64,000 bases of DNA from Pisaster brevispinus (lineage: Eukaryota > Echinodermata > Asteroidea > Forcipulatida > Asteriidae): positions 9,302,758-9,366,757 of the forward strand of contig JAMKCF010000001.1 of assembly GCA_023634235.1 (NCBI GenBank), in the 5' to 3' direction. Each line of letters starts with the position of its first letter. The stretch's first letter is position 1. Positions 32,952 to 43,600 of the stretch are shown here, piece by piece. The position numbers and the translations under genes are program-made. The notes under the pieces are model-generated. The model ran no database searches. It was not told where the DNA came from and saw only the letters and a list, made by a program, of their open reading frames with translations.

Positions 32952-33868
32952 ACAAAATGTCCTAATGTAGATGAGTCAATGTGAATTGCTCTAATCTAGG
33001 TTAGTGTAAGAGTGATATACCTGTTTGTGTCTGTGAGACCAACACATTTCATCATGGCCCACAGACAAGCCCGGTTACCTGTCCATAATGAAGAGAGATG
33101 TTTGGTATAAGAGGGCTACAGAGCCCATGGAAACCAATGGGGCCTGGCTGTAGACTATTATCGAAAACTGAAGAAAAAATAAATCAACACTATCTGGCTA
33201 ACGGGCAAATGTTTGTGTTTTTTTATCTGACTTTTTTGTTACAGCTGTTTAGTTATAATTCATTTTTATTAATATTTTTAGTTTCAGAACAAATAAGGTT
33301 CTATGTACATATATACACATAAACAGGAACATACAAAACATTACAAACAAAAGAGAATCGCAAAAACAGCGAATAGAATAAGAATAAGATTAAGGCCTAT
33401 GGAATAGAAAAACAGTTATCGTGCTCTATTTAGATAAATGAATGCCTACCCGCAGGGTTACCGAGCATGCATATGCCCCCCAAATTCCCACAATAGTCCA
33501 AGTTTAAATTATTTTCTTTTTTTCAAAATGAAAAATAAATAAATAACAAAAACCTTTTGAAATCCCACCAATTTCAATGTATAATTCAAACTTTTCCACC
33601 CCCTCTTGTACGGATATGAATTAATATTAACTAATGTTTAAACTGTATTATGCCAAGATGTACATTTTGTCTTATCCTTCATAAATCAAAGTAAAATGAG
33701 AGGCTCGGAAGGGGCGAGAACCACAATCTTTGTACCAAATGGGAACCGATTAAAAAACGATGATTAGTTTTGTTAGATTTTTTAAATAATCGTTACCACC
33801 CCCCCCCCCCTTCAATCATCTTAACTAATAAGTGCGTCGTGACTTCAGTTTTCCTTTGTTTTTTCAGG
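32952..33868. other. Intergenic
   Basis: AT-rich; a C-run near 33,800. Nothing recognised. Confidence 0.5.
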
Positions 33869-34318
33869 CTCCAGGAGCAGAGGCATGCAAACATGTGACA
33901 TACAGCCAGGGGCAATCCACAACGAAATGTTGAGCTGGAGTTGCCTGCACAACAGCCGGCACCACCACCATCACCACCTCAAGAACCCAAAGCTCGTCCT
34001 CAACATGTACAGATGAAGCCAGAGGTAGCACCTGCACTACCCCATGTACGCGCACCTTTATTTAAAGCACCCCCTGATCCACCACAAGGACCAGTTCATC
34101 ACCAACACTAACAGCACCAAGACTTGCAAATTATGACAATGATTGGCTCCCTCGAGAGCAGTACCCACAACATCAACAATCCCCGTGGCAGGCACCCCCA
34201 CCAGTTGACCCAATAGACCAACGTGAACTTAATGATGATCCTCCTCATTTTCCTCGGGGAAGAAACATCCCTTTACCTAGAGGCCGGCAGGGCAGGGCAG
34301 GCAGCCATTACACCAGAT
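33869..34318 (+). pseudogene. Proline-rich exon-like segment, frameshifted
   Basis: After TTTTTTCAG (33,860-33,868) one frame gives NVELELPAQQPAPPPSPPQE and continues proline-rich to about 34,110. A second frame then gives YDNDWLPREQYPQHQQSPW and FPRGRNIPLPRGRQGR before TAA near 34,318. It looks like a disordered C-terminal exon split by one indel. No family is recognised; the low complexity limits confidence. Confidence 0.3.
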
Positions 34319-34429
34319 AATACGGGACAGCCATGTTGGGTTTTTACATTATGTCAACATTTTACTTTTTTTGTCCATTGAGTTTTACAATACTTTGCGA
34401 ATGTTGCAAAGGTACATGTTAAATTTGCA

Positions 34430-34690
34430 GGAAGATGATGACAACTGGCAACACAACTACCCCCATCAGCAGGCGCACTCCCGCCAACCACCGCCGCCGC
34501 CACCAAGACAGCGGCAGCAACTGCAGCAACATCCTTGGCAACAGCAGCAGCCTAGGCAGCAACAGCAGCAGCAACCTAGGCAGCAACAGCCTCTGCAACA
34601 GCAACAGCATAGGCGGCAGCAGCAGCAGCAAGCTTGACAACAGCAACAGCCTCTGCAACAGCCTAAGCAGCAGCAGGAACAACAGTAGCA
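34430..34690 (+). repeat. CAG/CAA-rich low-complexity tract
   Basis: Dense CAGCAG/CAACAG repeats encode polyglutamine with interspersed Pro and Arg in one frame, poly-Ser/Asn in another and polyleucine on the other strand. There is no evidence that any is translated. Confidence 0.8.
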
Positions 34691-35821
34691 AAAGTTTAAA
34701 ATTGAGATTTTTTATTTTGGCTCTATACTTTTACTTTCAATGATGTATTTTTCTTTGAGCACCATTAAAGCAAACAAGCAAAGGTTGCCAGCTTATTTTA
34801 CTGTGTACTGATCAATTATTGACTCACACATTTATTGCTTCACGAAAAGAAATGCATTATTGTTAATTGAATTTTTGACACCTGAACGTATGGTGCTGCC
34901 GGTGGAAAAAACACCACTAGTTCGCCGGTTTTTAAGTTAGAAGCGCTCTTTTTAATACAATCGCAGCATTTTGTTTATAACCAAATTACAAATCAAGTTT
35001 ACTCATTAGGTAAAAAAGGAACTCACGTCGTCATAAACTTAGCAAGTAAAATAATTACGGGATGTGAATTTAATCCAAATATAGGCGGGGGGGGGGTGCC
35101 CCCCAGGATCCGCCACTGTTCTCTGTGAAATACAACCCTGGGGAGGCAACGGGATTTTGTTTTTACTCCACGTTTATTATCCCAGTGCACTTTTAAACTG
35201 TCCCCGCATGCGTATTCCCTGGGTCACTATTTCCCTGTCAGGACAGCTTGACAAAGTTATGTAGAATAAACTTACTGAATATTTGAAACTAAACAGAAAG
35301 TGAAAACTGAAATTCTGTCGAAGAAAAACAAACTTGCTGATGTAGCACATTTCATTTCAGACAGTGGAATGAACTTACTGAATATTTGAAACTAAACAGA
35401 AAGTGAAAACTTAAATTGTCGAAGAAAAAACAAACTTGCTGATGTAACACATTTCATTTCAGACAGTGGAGTTTCCGTGTTGTGTCACACTTGAACTCGC
35501 CAATGTCTGCGCCGTTTTCAGGATTCAGTGTCTGTTTAGTTGCAAATATTCATGATCAGTGTTCTATACGGCGCTTTGTCATGCTATCATGTCAGGGAAA
35601 TTCTGTAAATCGTTCAGAAAGACACCTAATTCGCATAAACAGCTAAAAAGACGACGGTTTCATGTCTTTCCTTACGCTGCCAGTGTCCTGCAATGGCGGC
35701 GCGGCGTGCAGCATTGCGCGTATGGATTGGTCTTTAGACAGTGCAAGACTCGCACGTATTCGAACATTGGAAGCCGTTAGCGCACAAGCTTGTTTCCTTT
35801 ACGCGTAAAAACAATGTACCA
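34691..35821. other. Intergenic with one tandem duplication
   Basis: No gene recognised. The only structure is the 103-bp duplication listed separately and a G-run near 35,085. Confidence 0.5.
35271..35470 (+). repeat. 103-bp tandem duplication
   Basis: CTTACTGAATATTTGAAACT starts at 35,271 and again at 35,374. The two copies differ by a few substitutions and small indels and each ends with TTTCATTTCAGACAGTGGA. Confidence 0.9.
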
Positions 35822-35910
35822 TTGATAATAATATTAAAAATACTAATACAGTATTTATATAGCGCCGAATTCATGTAAATAACAAGCTCTAAGGCGCTTT
35901 ACACAATATT
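35822..35910 (-). repeat. L2-like LINE 3' tail
   Basis: In the minus direction it shows GCGCCTTAGAGCTTG, GGCGCTATATAAA and an ATT-type tail, closing the element at 36.1-37.0 kb. Confidence 0.8.
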
Positions 35911-36109
35911 ATTAAGAAAATAGTTACACATTAAAAAGTACAAAATACAATTTAAAAATGTAATTGTATTTAAAAACTTCATATAAAAAAGCATCAATAA
36001 AATGCAAAAGCACAGAAAACATACAATCTATAAAATAATACTTGGCCAAACAGTGAATGTAAACAGTGAACAGTGTGATCCCTCTGCTCAGTCCCACAGT
36101 GAACCCCCC

Positions 36110-36985
36110 TTAATATTCGGCTTTAAATAAGTAAGTCTTCAGAGATGTTTGGAATTTACCAAGTGTATTAATTTCCCTGAGTTCTAAAGGGAGGGAATTC
36201 CACAATGTGGCAGCAGATTTTCTGAATTGTCTATTACCATAACCAACTGTTTTGGTACGCGATACCACAAGGGTAATACTATTGCTGGAGCGTTGTGATC
36301 TCTTTGGCTTGTATACAGCAACCATATCCTGGAGGTAACATGGTGCAAAACCATGCAAGGCCTTAAAGGTGTTCAACAAGACCTTATACTCAAGAAGGCG
36401 TCTGACTGGTAACCAATGGAGCTGCATTAGGACAGGAGTTATGTGATCATGGCGATTTGTCCCGGTTAGGATCCTAGCTGCTCTGTTTTGTACCCCCTGA
36501 AGCTTGTTAAGTAATGATGAGGGTAATCCATAGAGAAGACCATTACAGTAATCTAGCCTAGAAGTCACAAGACAGTGGATAAGGGACTTGGTAGCATCTG
36601 GTGTCAGAAACAGACGAATGAAGCCAATGTTCCGTAATTGCATGTATGCTGAGCGACAGACCATGTTTATATGTTGGACCATGGTCATGTGTTGGTCAAA
36701 CATGACACCAAGATTCCGGACCGATTTTGCAGGTGGCAGTTGAATGTCACCAACAGTTATGAGCAGATCGCTGACTGACTTGGGCCTGTTCTTTGATGTA
36801 AAGAACATGATTTCAGTCTTGTTATCATTAAGCTTAAGTTTGTTGCATGTCAGCCATTGTCGTACCTCGCTGATACAGTTGTTCATTCGCACAGTGATCA
36901 GTGATTGGCTTTCTTGTGAGCACGGGTCAAAATATATCTGTATATCGTCTGCGTAAAAATGGACGCTCAACTTGTGCTTTCATAT
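36110..36985 (-). pseudogene. L2/CR1-like LINE, C-terminal reverse transcriptase fragment
   Basis: An open 286-codon frame begins exactly at the catalytic box (FYADDIQIYF) and continues through LKLNDNKTEIMFF, VRNLGVMFD, SRLDYCNGLLYGLP and HITPVLMQLHWLPVRR to a stop shortly before the tail. Everything upstream of the YADD box is missing, a typical 5' truncation from incomplete reverse transcription. The remaining frame is undamaged, so the insertion is fairly young. It differs in sequence from the other two L2-like elements in the window, indicating several subfamilies. Confidence 0.88.
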
Positions 36986-37630
36986 GAGTTCACCCAGTGG
37001 CTTATCTGGCTCTTATCTCTTTTATAATGGAGACTCAATGGTTGGACCACAGTGGTCCCAAAAATGTTCAAATACACGCGAGCCTTGCACGGTCTATTCC
37101 AAGGGGTTCCGGTTGCACGTTTAACACTAGTTCAAACTGTGCTGCATTTTAAGGATACCCCTGGGTTTTACTGCTTAACCCTACTCCTGAGCAGGGGAGG
37201 CTATTCCCCGGGGTATACCCATTTGTCGGAGTTGATCAGAGGTCAAGCCATCCAAGTGTGAAAGGGCCAACCATTCCGTGTGGTTTCCCCGGGAATAGAC
37301 TGGTGTGAAAGGAGCAGTGTGTCGTTAATATCCATTGTTGCAAATCTACGAGTGAAAAGAAAATGAACAATCGGCTACCGGACTCATTATGAAATTCTAA
37401 AGACGTCGACCGTCGAAGTGGTATGGATCTTCTTTGATCTTTGGGCAGAGTCAGCAAAGCAGAGCTTTTCACTGGCCAAGAGCTTTATGACTGTTGTACG
37501 TACGTGCAAAACACATGAACACTAGTAGGACTTTACAAGCTAATTTCAATGGCACTTAAATCTATCAAAAAACTAAGATCGCTTAGCAGAATCTTTCAAT
37601 ATTTACAAATGAAAACAATTTTCGTCTTTT
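36986..37630. other. Intergenic
   Basis: Nothing recognised. Confidence 0.5.
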
Positions 37631-37925
37631 TCATTAGACGTGTGCATCAAACAATTCTTACGTGTGTATCGTCGATGCTTCCCTGATGCCAGCATTACTT
37701 ATAAGCTGCATATGTTAGAGGACCATACCATGGAACAACTGCAGAGATTTAAGGTTGGTCTAGGTCTCCTGAATGAGCAAGGCAGTGAGCTGCTGCAAAC
37801 TAAATTCAACAGAGCTGGTAGAGCAGTGCACGGCAGGAAAGACTAGCTTCAGAAGCTAATGGGCATCATGCACAGACATCTGACACCCACATTTCAAGAA
37901 GTAGTTATTCAGTATTGCCCAAATG
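37631..37925 (+). pseudogene. C-terminal exon of the same transposon-like family as 27.6-28.4 kb
   Basis: After an acceptor ending CATTAG the frame reads VCIKQFLRVYRRCFPDASIT, YKLHMLEDHTMEQL, FKVGLGLLNEQGSELL and FNRAGRAVHGRK, then TAG, with similarity (MGIMHRHL) continuing beyond it. The KLHMLEDH...GLG...EQG...FN block is, from memory, the conserved C-terminal end of a widespread uncharacterised metazoan family. Strand and order agree with the exons at 26.5-28.4 kb, so all may be parts of one copy pulled apart by insertions. Confidence 0.5.
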
Positions 37926-38559
37926 ATGATTGTCACATGACAAGAAAAAATGCAAACATCATTTTCAATTTAATAGATGTTAATTTTGCATCGGGGATAA
38001 AGAATATTAATCTTGGTTTTGCTAACACACATCGGTTTAAGGGTAAAACCAAAATTTATATCATTTACAATGCTAACAACATTTACAATATATTTCTAAT
38101 TTCAACACTTGAAAACACTTAAATTAAAACATTATTTCAAGCACGCCTGGGTTCAGTGTAAATACTAAACACACAAATAGGTGGCGTGCATAAACTACAT
38201 CTACATTGCACATGTACATACACGAACGCCTACATACCGTTCATCACTGTGTATACACAAATGTGCGTGAATGTATGTACATGTAGACATAATGTGAATC
38301 ACGAAACTGATATGATGACCGTTTTCAATCATATGTAATCTTTAGCATTTATGTTGGCCCCTTCTTATCTTTGGGATAAAATGCATCTTGAATACATTAT
38401 CCAACCATATGTAGTCATCATTTGTTCAAAGAGTTGTTGTACAAACTGCTTCAAATTAGCGCAAAATTCCCCAATTACATAGAGGTACTCACCTGCAATA
38501 TAATTGGAATTATATAAGGGACGTATCCAATAATGACTCCGCGGATTATCAGCGTACTT

Positions 38560-38603
38560 TCAGCGGACTGTCCGTCGTTGCCAAACGTTGGACAGTCCGC
38601 TGA
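38560..38603. repeat. 14-bp perfect inverted repeat
   Basis: TCAGCGGACTGTCC and GGACAGTCCGCTGA flank a 16-base spacer. It lies about 190 bp outside the left end of the Polinton. Confidence 0.75.
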
Positions 38604-38784
38604 CAGAACGGCCCAAGTGCACTGATGCCTAGCCAATTTTTTTTTTATAATGAGGCTGGCCCTGCTCTCGCCCATTGTTGTATGTTGAATAATTTATGCC
38701 TTTCAATCACTCATAAACATGTCCGCGAACTTGGCGAACTTCTCAGGAACCTTTGTTGACCTTTTCTTAAAACTCTAAAGCACT

Positions 38785-38790
38785 GTACTA
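38785..38790. other. Target-site duplication, left (GTACTA)
   Basis: GTACTA directly precedes the left inverted repeat and is repeated directly after the right one at 47,449-47,454. A 6-bp duplication is the hallmark of Polinton integration. Confidence 0.92.
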
Positions 38791-38856
38791 AGTAGACGGA
38801 TGCGTCTGTTCAGGACACACAAAGGAAATTAATCGGATTAAAAAGTTAATCCGATT
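38791..38856 (+). repeat. Left terminal inverted repeat, 66 bp
   Basis: It is identical over 66 bp to the reverse complement of 47,383-47,448. Its inner end contains AATCGGATTAA and TTAATCCGATT around a 4-base spacer, a hairpin inside the repeat. Confidence 0.95.
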
Positions 38857-38934
38857 TTTTGTCTTGTAAACGTACACTGCATTTTTATATTATTATTTAA
38901 GTTAAAACATTTTCAAAATACACTAAATACTACA

Positions 38935-39146
38935 TACACACACACACACACACAAGTGTGTAAACACCTCCAATCGGGGACCTCCTATTGTCCCTCTTTT
39001 GTTTGGACTTTAACTTTTTGGCAACAGCTCCCATTGGTTTTGTACACAATTTCCAACTGGGGACCTTTACCCAACCGGGGACCCTATTGTCCTCTTTTGT
39101 TATAGGTCCCCGGTTTGAATGTGAAAACAAACTCACACACACACAC
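38935..39146 (-). repeat. CA/GT-bounded repeat cassette, copy 1
   Basis: Some 180 bp of unique sequence framed by CA runs, containing repeated GGGGACC and TTGTCC(C)TCTTTTGTT motifs. It is matched in inverted orientation, with one visible substitution, by 62,722-62,937. The open frame it produces is a by-product. Confidence 0.85.
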
Positions 39147-39181
39147 AAATCACACTACACTTTATATATTAAGAAAATGAA

Positions 39182-39754
39182 TTACAAAGTTTCCCACTGA
39201 ATACGTTTTTTGGATTTCCTAGGAGTGGTTGTTACGCTCTTTCGTTTTACCGAGGATGTTGCTTTGTTCTCAGATAATTGAGCAGTTAGTAACGTCTGTT
39301 TTTCTAGAACACCAATTTGTGGTGTCAAGTCGACATCGTCCGTAGGAAGCGCTTTTTCATGCTGTAGCGTATCGACATCTTTAGCTCCAGGTACACCACT
39401 TGCCCCAGACACTGACAGTTCTGGTGTGGACATCTTAACGGAAACGGGTTCAGTTTTCCGAGCATGATCAAATTGTAAATACTTCTGCAATGATTGTCTA
39501 TATAAGTTGATCTTGACATCATCTTGTATATCGGTCCTTTCAATGTTTTTCATGTCGTTCTCCAGTCCTTGTAGTTTACTCTGAATGGGGTTCCGGGCCA
39601 AAAGTACATTCTGAATGGCTTTAGTGATGTGATCCGTGGGAGCACTAATCATAGTTTTCTTATCGGCGTGACGGAGAATTTCTTTCCTTTTCTTTATAGA
39701 CGATTTACTCAACGCGTGCAATGCGTGAACGTTATCCTTCAGCCTGCGTGTCAT
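39182..39754 (-). CDS. Polinton-associated basic protein of unknown function, 190 aa
   Basis: Begins MTRRLKDNVHALHALSKSS and is rich in Lys and Arg, with a helical first 120 residues, a Ser/Pro/Thr-rich middle and a strongly basic end (RKSKKRIQ). From memory, proteins with an N-terminus of the form K-R-L-K...L-x-x-L and R-K-x-I-L-x-H-A-D often sit beside the packaging ATPase in Polinton-type elements. A role in DNA packaging or as a virion-core-like basic protein is possible but unproven. It starts 19 bp after the ATPase stop, consistent with one transcription unit. The frame is intact. Confidence 0.6.
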   Translation of the reverse strand: MTRRLKDNVHALHALSKSSIKKRKEILRHADKKTMISAPTDHITKAIQNVLLARNPIQSKLQGLENDMKNIERTDIQDDVKINLYRQSLQKYLQFDHARKTEPVSVKMSTPELSVSGASGVPGAKDVDTLQHEKALPTDDVDLTPQIGVLEKQTLLTAQLSENKATSSVKRKSVTTTPRKSKKRIQWETL

Positions 39755-39772
39755 GGTGTCAAATGAAGGTAG

Positions 39773-40380
39773 TCACTGATAAACAGTCTTATTTAGGAGT
39801 ATACGCGTAACTTCCCCTGGAAATATGTTGGTTCGTAATCGAAGCTCCTCTGGACAATTGGGTTTCAAATCAATAAAGAGATATGAATAAGGTTCTCTCG
39901 TTGCATCAGTATAGCCAGATGCATAATTTGCGAACGGTCTCTAGGATTCTTAAAGAGTACAATGTAGTGACAGTTTAAGCTGATAGTTCTACTTTCCTTT
40001 GACTGATGAAATAAGTTCTGTACGATGTATATTACCGATAAATTTCGATGGTGGGATCCTCTGGTAAATAATTTTGTCACTTCGGGATCACTCCCACATT
40101 CAGTCATTAGATCGTCCAAGATGACTAGATTTCTGACTCCCGGGTTGATGATGGTTGTCCAATCCGACGGGAGACCCTCGTGAAACTCCACAAGAGGTAA
40201 ATCCCGAGAAAGTTCATCGTAAGCCGGCTGATATTGACCATAACACCACAAAATTCTCTCAGGTGCATCAACAAATACATCTTTTCTATTTTTTATCAAT
40301 TTAATAACCCACCAGGTTTTTCCGGAATTACTAGGTGCGGCTATACAAAAGGTGGCCGGATGGTGTAACTTAGTAGTCAT
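39773..40380 (-). pseudogene. Polinton packaging ATPase (A32-like), internal deletion and frameshift
   Basis: The start MTTKLHHPATFCIAAPSNSGKTWW carries the Walker A P-loop (APSNSGKT). VRNLVILDDLMTE is the Walker B (ILDD), and RGSHHRNLSVIYIVQN is the following conserved segment. After QIMHLA near 39,915 about a dozen codons expected in the family are missing and the frame changes. The downstream frame DATREPYSYLFIDLKPN continues to a TGA at 39,773-39,775. In complete elements this FtsK-HerA-type ATPase is thought to pump DNA into capsids. It lies between the small membrane ORF and the basic protein, all on the minus strand. Confidence 0.85.
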
Positions 40381-40430
40381 TGATTTGAATGAATCTACGT
40401 TATAAACTCAAATATTAATAAAACAATTAA

Positions 40431-40607
40431 TTAAAAAATTACTGAGTGTGTTGCATTGGTTAGGTATACAAAACTTCCCACACTTTGAACTGCACCTAAA
40501 ACTGTCGTTAATTCTATTCCAAATAACGCAGAAATAATTGAGGCTATCACTAAAATAATAAGAATAATAATTATTCGACGCGGAACATTTGGTCGTGCGT
40601 TCTCCAT
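40431..40607 (-). CDS. Small single-span membrane protein, 58 aa
   Basis: ATG at 40,607, stop TAA at 40,431-40,433. A short basic start (MENARPNVPRR) is followed by a long hydrophobic segment (IIIILIILVIASIISALFG) and a second moderately apolar half. It sits between polymerase and ATPase with short gaps and the same strand, so it is likely a real element gene. Small membrane proteins are common in Polinton- and adenovirus-like elements; I cannot name this one. Confidence 0.55.
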   Translation of the reverse strand: MENARPNVPRRIIIILIILVIASIISALFGIELTTVLGAVQSVGSFVYLTNATHSVIF

Positions 40608-40652
40608 GGTACCCTTTGGTCGAATGATACGAGTACAGATATAACCTCCCTT

Positions 40653-43600
40653 TTAAGTTCTTTCATAACCGTAAGGTACCGTGTTAAAATTATCCACGAT
40701 CACCCTTTTATCATAAACCATACGATAGTCTTTTTTCATTTCTTTTGTATGAACAGTTTTCGTCTTTGTATCTCGAACTATCTTATGTGGGTCTGTGACT
40801 GTAATGACTGAGTCTTGTCGGTTATTCTTAACCAAATCAACGACAGTATTGAAATTGATCTGTTGGGCATTTCTGAAATTGAGCGTAAACCCTCTTACTT
40901 TACAACATGTTTTTCCTGTATCTAATTGGTAAGCGTAATTTTAGGTCCGCTAGATACAAAACATTTAATATAATCACCATCTTTTGGATTGATTTCGTTC
41001 GTCAATTCACCCAGATAATCACCGATGGGAGGTTTGTATTCACCCGGTCTATCTACGAATATCACACTGTCCGTATCATAATATAACACTCTGTCTTGAA
41101 GCTTTTCTAACACTTCGTATAACTTTAACCTCGCATGCGCCGTGGTAAACGCAGCTATTACAACATTGGTACGAGGATTGGGTTCAACAAGTTCTTCCTC
41201 CTTCTCAAATTTTACCTCCGCGACATGTTCATTGATAAAATTCACATTATTCACAACAGTACTGTCATCTAAAAGTAGTTTGTACAAATCATCAGGTTCG
41301 GTTACAATTGAGGTCTTAGGCATGTTCATGCGTTGTCCAAATTTCCCCCAAAAACTGTTTAACATGAGTTTTGACAGAGCCCTCAATCCAGGATTTTTCT
41401 TTATATGATGCTTATCCAATAAAATCCCCTCCCGTTTGTAATACTCTCTGATATACTTTTGAACATCCTCCTCAGTTTTACACCAACTCGGTTTTCCCGA
41501 GCTCTCCTGTTTGAGTTTGAGAAATGAATCGATGTAACCACTGAATAACCCCCCCCCGATTTGGTAATCGGATTATACAGTTCTCTTTGTTCAAAATGCC
41601 ACACGGAGTGTATAGAGATGACGCGGTACCCTAACTCAATAGCTTTATCGACCTCTATTGTTACCCAAGTACCGTGTAAAGCCCTCTGTTCATTGTTATG
41701 TCTACACGGTGACTGTTGTTTACTTTCTACACAGGTTCTACATAATGGGAACATTAGCTTGCCCATTAGTTTACACAGTAGCAGAGGATGGTATAGGGAT
41801 TTAGGAGGGAGAAGTTCACACTTTATCAGTCCAAAATATTCAGATACATTTTTGAAATTATCAGTTATAATTTTGGGATGGCCGACTGGATAAGAACAAT
41901 ACTTGTTTACGAACGGATATAGACTTGTGTAATCATAGAAAAGGACCCTTTCATGATCAACTACTTCATAAAAAAGGCGCGCAGCCTTTGTCCTTCCCCC
42001 ATAAAATGCATCTCTTGGATTTAATCTCATTTTCTCAAAATCTGGTACTCCTCGATCCAGAGCGTCTCTTACGTCTTTGGGTACGTTTTTCCAGACTGTA
42101 TCAAATTCACATTCCCACATTTCTACATAATCAAAATCAGTGTGGGTTTGAAGAAACAACGCTTTTTGCAAGGTTCTTGCGTACAGTTCGGACATGGGTG
42201 TCAAATTTACAGGATTTATGGTATCTCGATTTGTGTAACAGAGTGGGCAACCGTGAAAAAAACACCCATGAAACTCAAACAGCGTTCGACCCTCTCTGCT
42301 AAAGCCATCCAACTTATACTTTCCAATCTTCTTCTCTCCATCATTGTACGCATGCTGAATGTGAATTCCCTTCGTCCTACTTACGTATCTTAACCAACGT
42401 ATGGCCTTTTGGGATTGTTTATCAGAACAATTATAACCATTCGGTGGAAGTACCGCAATGGTTTTGGGGGTCAAGAAATTTCGTCTGAAAACTAGGTTAC
42501 ATGCAGAAGCTATCGTTATACATTTCTTAAAAGGATCAACTTCCTTATCCATAGGTTCAGTGGATGTTACCCTCTGAAATAACAGTTTGAACTGAATACA
42601 GCATTGCCTCATTACATCAACATCACTCACGCAATATGCCAATAATTCATCCTGAAGATTAAATGGCAGATCGTTCATCTTTTCTATTTCGTACCATGCA
42701 TAAAACTCTGTCCTTCTTTCTTGACTCATACTATCAGGACCATAGTATTTAGCTTCAGGAAGAGCCCCTTGATACGCTTGATTTGCTTTTGTGTTGAAGA
42801 AGTGTGGGAAATACCCCTTTTTAAGTTCAGTCAAACCGAACGTACCGGGTAATTTTGCTAGAGCCATTGGAAGGAAATTGAGAGAGTCTATTATTTTCCT
42901 TTCTAATTGAGGTAATGTAATGCTCATGATCTTAGCACCCGTATAAATCACTTCAGGAATAACAGCATGATTATACAAATACTCCAGAATGAAGTAACCA
43001 TCGTACGCTTTCATGTTATGGGCTATACTGACACTATTTTTAGTGTACGGAGATTGAAACAGCCACTCACAAAACTCAGTGGCGCACTGCTCACCCCTGA
43101 ATACCATCTGACCCGTACAGTAGTCGCATATGTATTCAATTTCTCTGTCACTACAACGTTCACAGACCATTTGAGCAACGCATAAGTTAGGTTTGTGAAT
43201 ACCTCCATCTTGCGTACATTCAAAATCAAAAAAGATATACTTTAATATCTCTTCCTCTTCAGTTTTACTTATCTGAGGAATCTGCTCAAGCGCCTGAATG
43301 TGTATTGGATCTTCTTCCACCGATTCTTTTTCAATATCCTTCTGTACAACTTTTATGAAACATTCATGGTCAAAGGATACCATCTGTTTACATATACTAC
43401 AATACGATTTGTTACAATCGTGTTTCCCGTATTTGAACGTCATACTTGCGCTTATGAATTTATCGCAATACCCACATCTAAAATACAGCTGACATATGGT
43501 TTTACCCCTTATCATTCTGGATTTATGATTCTTGAAACACTTCTGATTTTTGAAATCTCTGTTACAATCATTACAGTGAAACTCAGAACTCGTTGTCCCT

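Noticed and set aside
34371..34743. Polyglutamine, polyserine and polyleucine frames
   Set aside because: These are different readings of the same CAG/CAA repeat; no splice or homology support.
38930..39200. Open frames on both strands with a near-identical partner at 62.6-63.0 kb
   Set aside because: The frame conservation comes from recent duplication of a GT-bounded repeat, not from protein selection; both strands stay open equally.
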